Below, piece after piece: positions 59,109-64,000 of a DNA stretch of 64,000 nt (the stretch's first letter is position 1; every line of letters starts with the position of its first letter). The DNA lies in assembly GCA_003693705.1 (NCBI GenBank), contig RBZT01000415.1:124001-188000 (forward strand). The letters are read 5' to 3'. The notes below the pieces were generated by a model, which was given only the letters and a program-made list of their open reading frames with translations, did no database searches and was not told the DNA's origin. A program made the translations under genes and the position numbers. This DNA comes from Polymyxa betae (Eukaryota; Endomyxa; Phytomyxea; Plasmodiophorida; Plasmodiophoridae).

Positions 59109-61424
59109 ATGGCCCAGACTAGGAAGCAGCAATCCGAGATCGATCGCGTCCTAAAGCGTGTCCAGGACGGCCTGATCGAATTCGAATCAATCTGGCAGAA
59201 GGTGTATTCAGCACCGACTGCCGCCTTAAAAGAGAAGCATGAAGCCGACCTGAAGAAGGAGATTAAGCGTCTTCAACGCTATCGAGATCAAATCAAGACA
59301 TGGCTTAGCAGTCCAGAGATCCGCGACAAAAACGAAATGCTCCAGGCTAGAAAGCAGATTGAACGGGATATGGAACGCTTTAAAGTCTGCGAGAAAGAGA
59401 CCAAAACGAAAGCATTTTCGAAAGAAGCGCTTACAAATACGCCAAAGAAGAAGCTCCTGGACAAACCCAAGCTTGAAATTAAATCCTGGATTGATAAGCG
59501 AATTGTCTTGCTGAAAAATCAGCTTGGTGAGCGTGAATCCCAACTCGACGCCGAGCAACGAAAAGGCAAAAAACGGAATAAGGGTCAGGAAGAAGCGCAT
59601 ATCGACCATCTTCAACGCCTCGTCGAACGCTATAAGTTCCATATTGAACATCTTGAAATGGCCTGGGAAATGCTTTTTGAAGATGAAATTGTTGTGGCCG
59701 ATGTTGAAGAAATCCAAGAAGACGTGGATTATTTCATCGAAAACAATCAGGTGCATATTTCGGGTCTCTTTACATGACTGATTGGAGAAGAAATTGGAAA
59801 ATTCTGTCGATTTTTTTTTGGGGGGACCCGAGATTTGAAAAGATTTTTTCTGTAATCCGTTTTGCAACGATGTTTGAAATTCAAGGCTATCGCTGACATT
59901 TTTCGAAAGGATGAGGACATGGAGGATTTCGACGATGCTTATATGTACGATTTATTGGCGTCTAAGCGCAATGCTAAGCCTCCACCTCCACCACCAGCTG
60001 TTTTGCTTGCTGAGGATGAAAATCTTTCCGATATCGAGCTATCCGATGACGATTACGATTCTCTGGCCGATGAAATCGCTGCCGACGAAAATGATCATGA
60101 TGCCGAGTCGGACTCGGATTCAGCTGTGCCTGCACCCGAACCAGTCGTCGAAGAGTCACCGCGGAGAGGATCTTCGAAGAAGTCAACCTTGCCTGCTCCA
60201 TCTCCGCCGACGCCTGCTGAAGCGCATTCCAAAGATAAGCGAAAAGAAAAGCCATTGGAACAGGAGAAGCCCGTTCCCGAGCCTCAACCGACCCCGAAAT
60301 CTACGCATGTAGCTAAGGCAGAGCGTGAAACACCGAAAAAGTCGTCAAAGCAGAGGAAAAAGATTGCTGTTGTTCCGGTCCAGGTCTCTGCGAATTATCA
60401 AGACCCATCCCCTCAAGCGACACCTGTTATATCGAAATCTATCTCAGCTGTTGCCGCGAGCTCGCCCAAACAATCCCCTAGTGCACCCACTATTGTTAAT
60501 CGTCCATCGGAAGCGGTTCAAGCACAGCCTCCAGCACCGTTCGCTAATATTGTCAAAGCCCAGCAACTCAAACAGGCGGAACAGGCTGCGTTGGCGCGAG
60601 CTCAGGCGGAGACAGCCTCGAGGCAGATTCCGCCAGAAACCGATACTCACGAACCGGCGACGAAAAAGGATGAACAAATTGAGAGCCAGCTGCAAAGCCT
60701 TCAGATTAATTCTAAAGTGCCGCCCACGACATCATTGTCGCCGCCGCCTGGTCTGCGGTCCGCTTCGCCGTTTGCAGGAGGTCCACCGCCAGGATTGGCT
60801 GGTCCCAGTAAGACGACTCTCGCTACGAAGCTTAAGCAAAAGCAGCACCAGGCCGCAGCTGCTGCTGAAGAGCCGGCTGCCGACCCTTCTTTACTTCGGC
60901 CGGCACGTCTCGCTGCTGTTCAAGCGTCGACGCAGCGTGAGGCTTCACCTAGCGTCAAGCAGCCTCACCTGTTCGATGCACCATTGTCTGAGGAGCAGCA
61001 GGCCAATTTGGAGATTTTGGAATCCAGTTTCAGGCATATGCCGACACCGGCCGATTCCGATCGACCAAAGCAATATTTACCTCGGAATCCTTATCACACT
61101 CCAGCGTCGTGGCCCTCTACGCCGTCCCCTATATTCGAAGATCCGTCGTTCTTCGTCAAGTACGACACGGACACGCTGTTCTTCATATTCTACTTCCAGC
61201 AGGGAACGTATCAACAGTATCTTGCTGCATCGCAGCTAAAGAAGCAATCCTGGAGATACCATACGAAATATTTGACCTGGTTCCAAAGACATAAGGACCC
61301 CCAGGTGACGACGGACGAATTCGAACAGGGTACGTACGTGTATTTCGACTACGACCATTCGTGGTGTCAAAGGATCAAATCCGAATTCACGTTTGAATAT
61401 CGATACTTGGAAGATGACCTTTAA
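59109..61424 (+). CDS. CNOT3: CCR4-NOT complex subunit NOT3/NOT5
   Basis: A scaffold subunit of the CCR4-NOT deadenylase; with NOT2 it forms the module that links to decapping and ribosome states. The N-terminal Not3 coiled coil (residues 1-220) has [19 protein letters not shown] and FESIWQKVY, then [18 protein letters not shown] and HLEMAWEML. After one long-tract intron (59751-59909) comes an acidic segment, then a 300-residue Pro/Ala/Gln-rich linker, and the C-terminal NOT2/3/5 box: [35 protein letters not shown] and [17 protein letters not shown]2 lacks the N-terminal coil, so NOT3/5 is the better call. The ATG at 59109 precedes the conserved start directly. The two exons are unusually long for this window. 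Confidence 0.95.
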
Positions 61425-61610
61425 TATATTCGCTGGACAGCCTCACTTTCGGTTTGCTTCGTCATTACATCTGTCTGCTAACCTCATACATTGTATTTCG
61501 TGAAAATGCTTCGAGACCCGGGATGCATATTTCTGAGAAAAAAGAATTCCGGCTTTAGATCATTGCAATATGTTAATGTATTAAGATTAGGTTGATGTCT
61601 GAAGATTGCC

Positions 61611-62950
61611 CTATAAGGCTGGTAGAGCTTTAACCAGAGCCTGGTCGTGAGCTTTCTCTTGCCTTTCACGAATCTCACGCAGGCTTGGCGCCTTTTTCGA
61701 CGACGCTTGTGATCGGACTGAGTTTGTCGTTGACGATGGCGGCGCTGAAGATTTTCTCCAAACCATTGACGATATTTTCTGGTTGCTGTCCATAGCTCTC
61801 GTTGTTTTTGGAATGATTAACGCCGTACCAGCCAGCGGCATCGTTCTTTTGCTGGACGCCATCGTTATCTCAACTTCACCAGTTTCAACCAATTTCATTC
61901 CTTCGCCAACATCTTCCAAGTCATCGATTAAATCAGAGCCTGGCGAGCGCAGCCGTTGACGTTCGGCGTCCAGATACAGCTCGTGAATATCGAGCCCGAT
62001 ATTCGGCGCTGCCAGCGGGTTCAGCGGCGGGTCGCCACGATCCAGTGCCTGATAGTCGGGGGCCAACGGGTTCGTCCTTCGCGTCCAATGCCACCGACCG
62101 GACGTGTCGGCCTGCGCTCCGTCAATATCATCAGTGGCGTTCATCCTTCGAACGCCCAGCTTCATCTGACGATGGACGCGCCACATCGGTTCGTTGCCGT
62201 CGATATCGCGTGTTAAGAGTGTGTACGTCTGCACTGGCCGTGTCCGAATCGTCTTGGGATGAGATCCGGGAATGTCGCCGATCACGACCTCTCCCTGCGC
62301 CTGTACTGACGACAATCCGCTCACGTCAGCGCTATTCATCACATAACGTGGCGACAGCGGGTCGGTATGACGTCGGGAACGAAACCGCCCGCAATCGTTG
62401 ATATCGGCGACTTTCATGATGGGCCGGACAGGTCGGGCCGCCCATCGCGCCAGGGCATGGGCCGCGACCGATCCCGAGACGTCGTCGTAGTTGATGTGAT
62501 CGCGCGTCTTCATCCGCAATACGATCGGGACGGTGGTTCGCGTCCCTTCGATATCGCTGATATCGAGCGTGTTGCGAGTGAATCGCATCGGTTCAGGCGG
62601 TTCGTGAACGAACGAAGGTAGTTGATAGATTGGATTGAGCGGATCTACACATCGAGGCCAGCGTGTGCAATGCCGCCCGGCTTGTGTTCTGACGATATCG
62701 CTGATGTCCAGACGTTGATCAAGACGGCGGAAACAGTATCGTCGCGGCCGTTCATTGATATCGTCGGTGGTGAAGCGACGATCGACCCGATTTAAGAAGG
62801 GATGCCGAGGTGCATCTAACGCCATGCTGATGGCGTCAGAGGATCTGGGTCGATGGTACCGCCTTCGAGATCAGGTACATCGGCAATATCGGGTGGCGGC
62901 CGATGCTGGTCCCGAGCGTGTGAATGCCGAATGTTGGTCGGACGATTCAT
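61611..62950 (-). CDS. Internal-repeat protein with D-I-x-x-I and D-P-L-x-P-x-Y motifs; possible frame break
   Basis: The 404-residue ORF (from 62825) is made of imperfect modules: short DISDI, DINDC, DVSGL, DIDGN, DDIDG motifs alternate with DPLNPIY, DPLSPRY, NPLAPDY, each followed by a Leu/Pro or Met. A preceding frame, with ATG at 62950, has the same modules (DIADV, DPLTP) and stops at a TAG 14 bases before 62825. The two frames differ by one base at about 62829, so a single-base loss or sequencing error, or a short unseen intron, is likely. The C-terminal 120 residues are charged and disordered. Repeats of this type occur in uncharacterised proteins of other protists, by memory only; no function is assigned. 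Its start lies 9 bases from the RING-H2 gene start. Confidence 0.7.
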
Positions 62951-62959
62951 TGATGTGTC

Positions 62960-63297
62960 ATGAGCGACCACAAGAAGGTGAGCTGCGCGTAATCTCATCG
63001 GGCTCTGCTGATCGGCGTTGAATGATAGCTGCTGGAGCGTGTCCGGGATGAGTGTTGCATATGCCTGGCGCCAATGGTGTCTCTTAGGGCAAGGACCCGT
63101 AAGGTAAATGATCTAGGTGGGGGCAGGATGGGGCCAGTTTGGGGTCACTGTTATGTTAGGAGGTCGAGCGGGAGATGAAATCGAAGCGGGTCTGCCAGCT
63201 GGTTTGCTCGCATTGCATGCATATCGACTGCATCGATCTCCTAATTAGACGCGTTTGCCCGATTTGCGATGCCGTTCTATCGGTGTTGTCGAAATAG
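62960..63297 (+). CDS. Short RING-H2 protein
   Basis: Three exons give 76 residues. Exon 1 is MSDHKK, ending at a GTGAGC donor; a 51-base intron ends in GATAG; exon 2 starts LLERVRDECCICLAPM and ends RARTRK at a GTAAAT donor; a 56-base intron ends in GTTAG; exon 3 has KSKRVCQLVCSHCMHIDC and RVCPICDA. Together they form C-x2-C ... C-x-H-x2-H-x2-C-x8-C-P-x-C, a complete RING-H2 zinc site. RING-H2 proteins are mostly E3 ubiquitin ligases; a 76-residue one would be nearly the bare domain, like Rbx1/Apc11, but their extra Cys/His insertion is absent. No ORF over 60 codons exists in any exon. Divergent from the repeat protein, whose start codon is 9 bases away. Confidence 0.72.
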
Positions 63298-63896
63298 AAC
63301 AGACGATATCCATTCCCTGCTGCGTTTCGATGGATTGCGAATAAATTATGTTCAAGGAATGCATGCTTTAGGTTCTGTTGGTAAAATAGTCGGATCTGAG
63401 GCCTGTTTACAGCATTTCTTGCAAACTGAGGTGACTAAGACTGAACCAATGCGTTTTCAAATTATATAGAACTAAGTTAATACAGGAAAATTGCATTGTT
63501 AGAAATTGTCATATCTGACATCCAAGACTCTGGCAAGAAACTGAGAGTGTTTAGCAACCAATCCATATTGATATTCATCAAATTGAAAGCTATTGGTGAC
63601 ATAACATTTCACCTCAAATCACATCCAGGGCGTTATCGACTCTGCTCTATGTGGCAGACGCCGCCGAGACCAGTAGCTTTGCAGTTGCCCTTCACTTTGG
63701 TCATTCCCTTGATGAACAATTGAACACCATTATCACCTTTCGTTGAACGGCATCGATCAACCTGTTCTGAGCATCTTCCTCTACTAGAGCTATGTTTAGC
63801 GACACCATATACATAGATATCGCTTCATTGATCGCGAATTGGTATCGAATATGCTACATGACAAAGTGAATAATTGATAACGGTGATAATCTTTAG
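63298..63896. other. No resolved gene
   Basis: Plus-strand frames at 63496-63723 and about 63605-63768 (LYVADAAETS, HFGHSLDEQL) look protein-like but have no ATG and no joined neighbours. They may be exons of the gene that continues past the window end. Confidence 0.3.
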
Positions 63897-64000
63897 GGCG
63901 CGTTTGGAATTTGGATGACACGGAAAAACCGGTGTTTGCGCCAAATCCGATTGTTCAGTCGGAAATCGAAATCCAAGTCGGAGAAGGATTTTTAAAACCG
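63897..64000 (+). CDS. Partial exon at window end
   Basis: After an acceptor-like AATCTTTAG an open frame runs to the last base (GRVWNLDDTEKPVF, then IVQSEIEIQVGEGF). Composition is protein-like and the frame is not closed. The rest of the gene lies outside. Family unknown. Confidence 0.35.

Noticed and set aside
59226-59867. 213-codon minus-strand ORF
   Set aside because: It is the complement of the NOT3 coiled-coil exon, whose plus-strand reading is clearly the gene.
60325-61239. 304-codon Arg/Leu-rich plus-strand ORF
   Set aside because: It is the second frame of the NOT3 low-complexity linker; the NOT3 frame ends in the NOT2/3/5 box.

Overview
The window is nuclear DNA from a eukaryote with many short introns. 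Nearly every gene can be joined across GT-AG introns of about 45-60 bases (five measured examples are 47, 47, 51, 51 and 56 bases), and genes sit only 10-500 bases apart. The content (the axonemal ruler protein CCDC39, a plant-type vacuolar sorting receptor, an SPX-domain protein, a CDCA7-type zinc finger, an Spo22/ZIP4 meiosis protein, an AMPK beta subunit) suggests a protist with a motile-flagellum stage and a sexual cycle, not an animal, plant or yeast. A member of the SAR supergroup such as a rhizarian or a stramenopile would fit, but this is a guess from gene content. No rRNA, tRNA, CRISPR array or transposon was recognised.

Layout. 592-9123 is a run of minus-strand genes: an organellar TypA/BipA translational GTPase, the GPN1 GTPase, a UBA-like/low-complexity RNA-granule type protein and a one-EF-hand protein. 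10056-12920 (+) is the nucleolar RRM protein RBM28/Nop4. A 26-base minisatellite with an assembly gap follows (13247-13474). 13671-16650 (+) holds an SRPK-type kinase and an unknown protein. 16858-39194 is entirely minus strand: a zf-4CXXC_R1 (CDCA7-like) protein assembled from short exons, glucose-6-phosphate dehydrogenase, a 13-kb gene for a giant HECT-type protein, a lipid-anchored RhoGAP-like protein, an unknown protein, and CCDC39. 39681-45696 (+) holds eIF2B delta, a vacuolar sorting receptor and katanin p60. 46092-52297 (+) holds an SPX-aspartoacylase fusion and Spo22/ZIP4. 52601-58025 (-) holds a coiled-coil protein with a dynein-adaptor-like motif, a ZGPAT-like G-patch protein, a two-TM protein and AMPK beta. 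59109-61424 (+) is the CCR4-NOT subunit NOT3/5. 61611-62950 (-) is a repeat protein, 62960-63297 (+) a 76-residue RING-H2 protein, and the window ends in a probable partial exon.

Most genes are unrelated housekeeping or cytoskeletal genes, so no operon-like logic is expected. Themes that recur are cilia and microtubules (CCDC39, katanin, the possible dynein adaptor), ubiquitin (HECT giant, RING-H2, UBA-like protein), RNA processing and decay (RBM28, SRPK, ZGPAT-like, NOT3), nutrient and energy sensing (AMPK beta, SPX protein, G6PD) and N-terminal myristoylation (four candidate proteins).

The most interesting items are the SPX-M14 deacylase fusion, the giant multi-domain HECT protein whose catalytic cysteine is replaced by glutamine, the small multi-exon genes that give no long ORF (RING-H2 and zf-4CXXC_R1), and a repeated 12-base palindrome upstream of typA. 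Gene ends given here are stop and start codons; exon borders were joined by eye and need transcript support.
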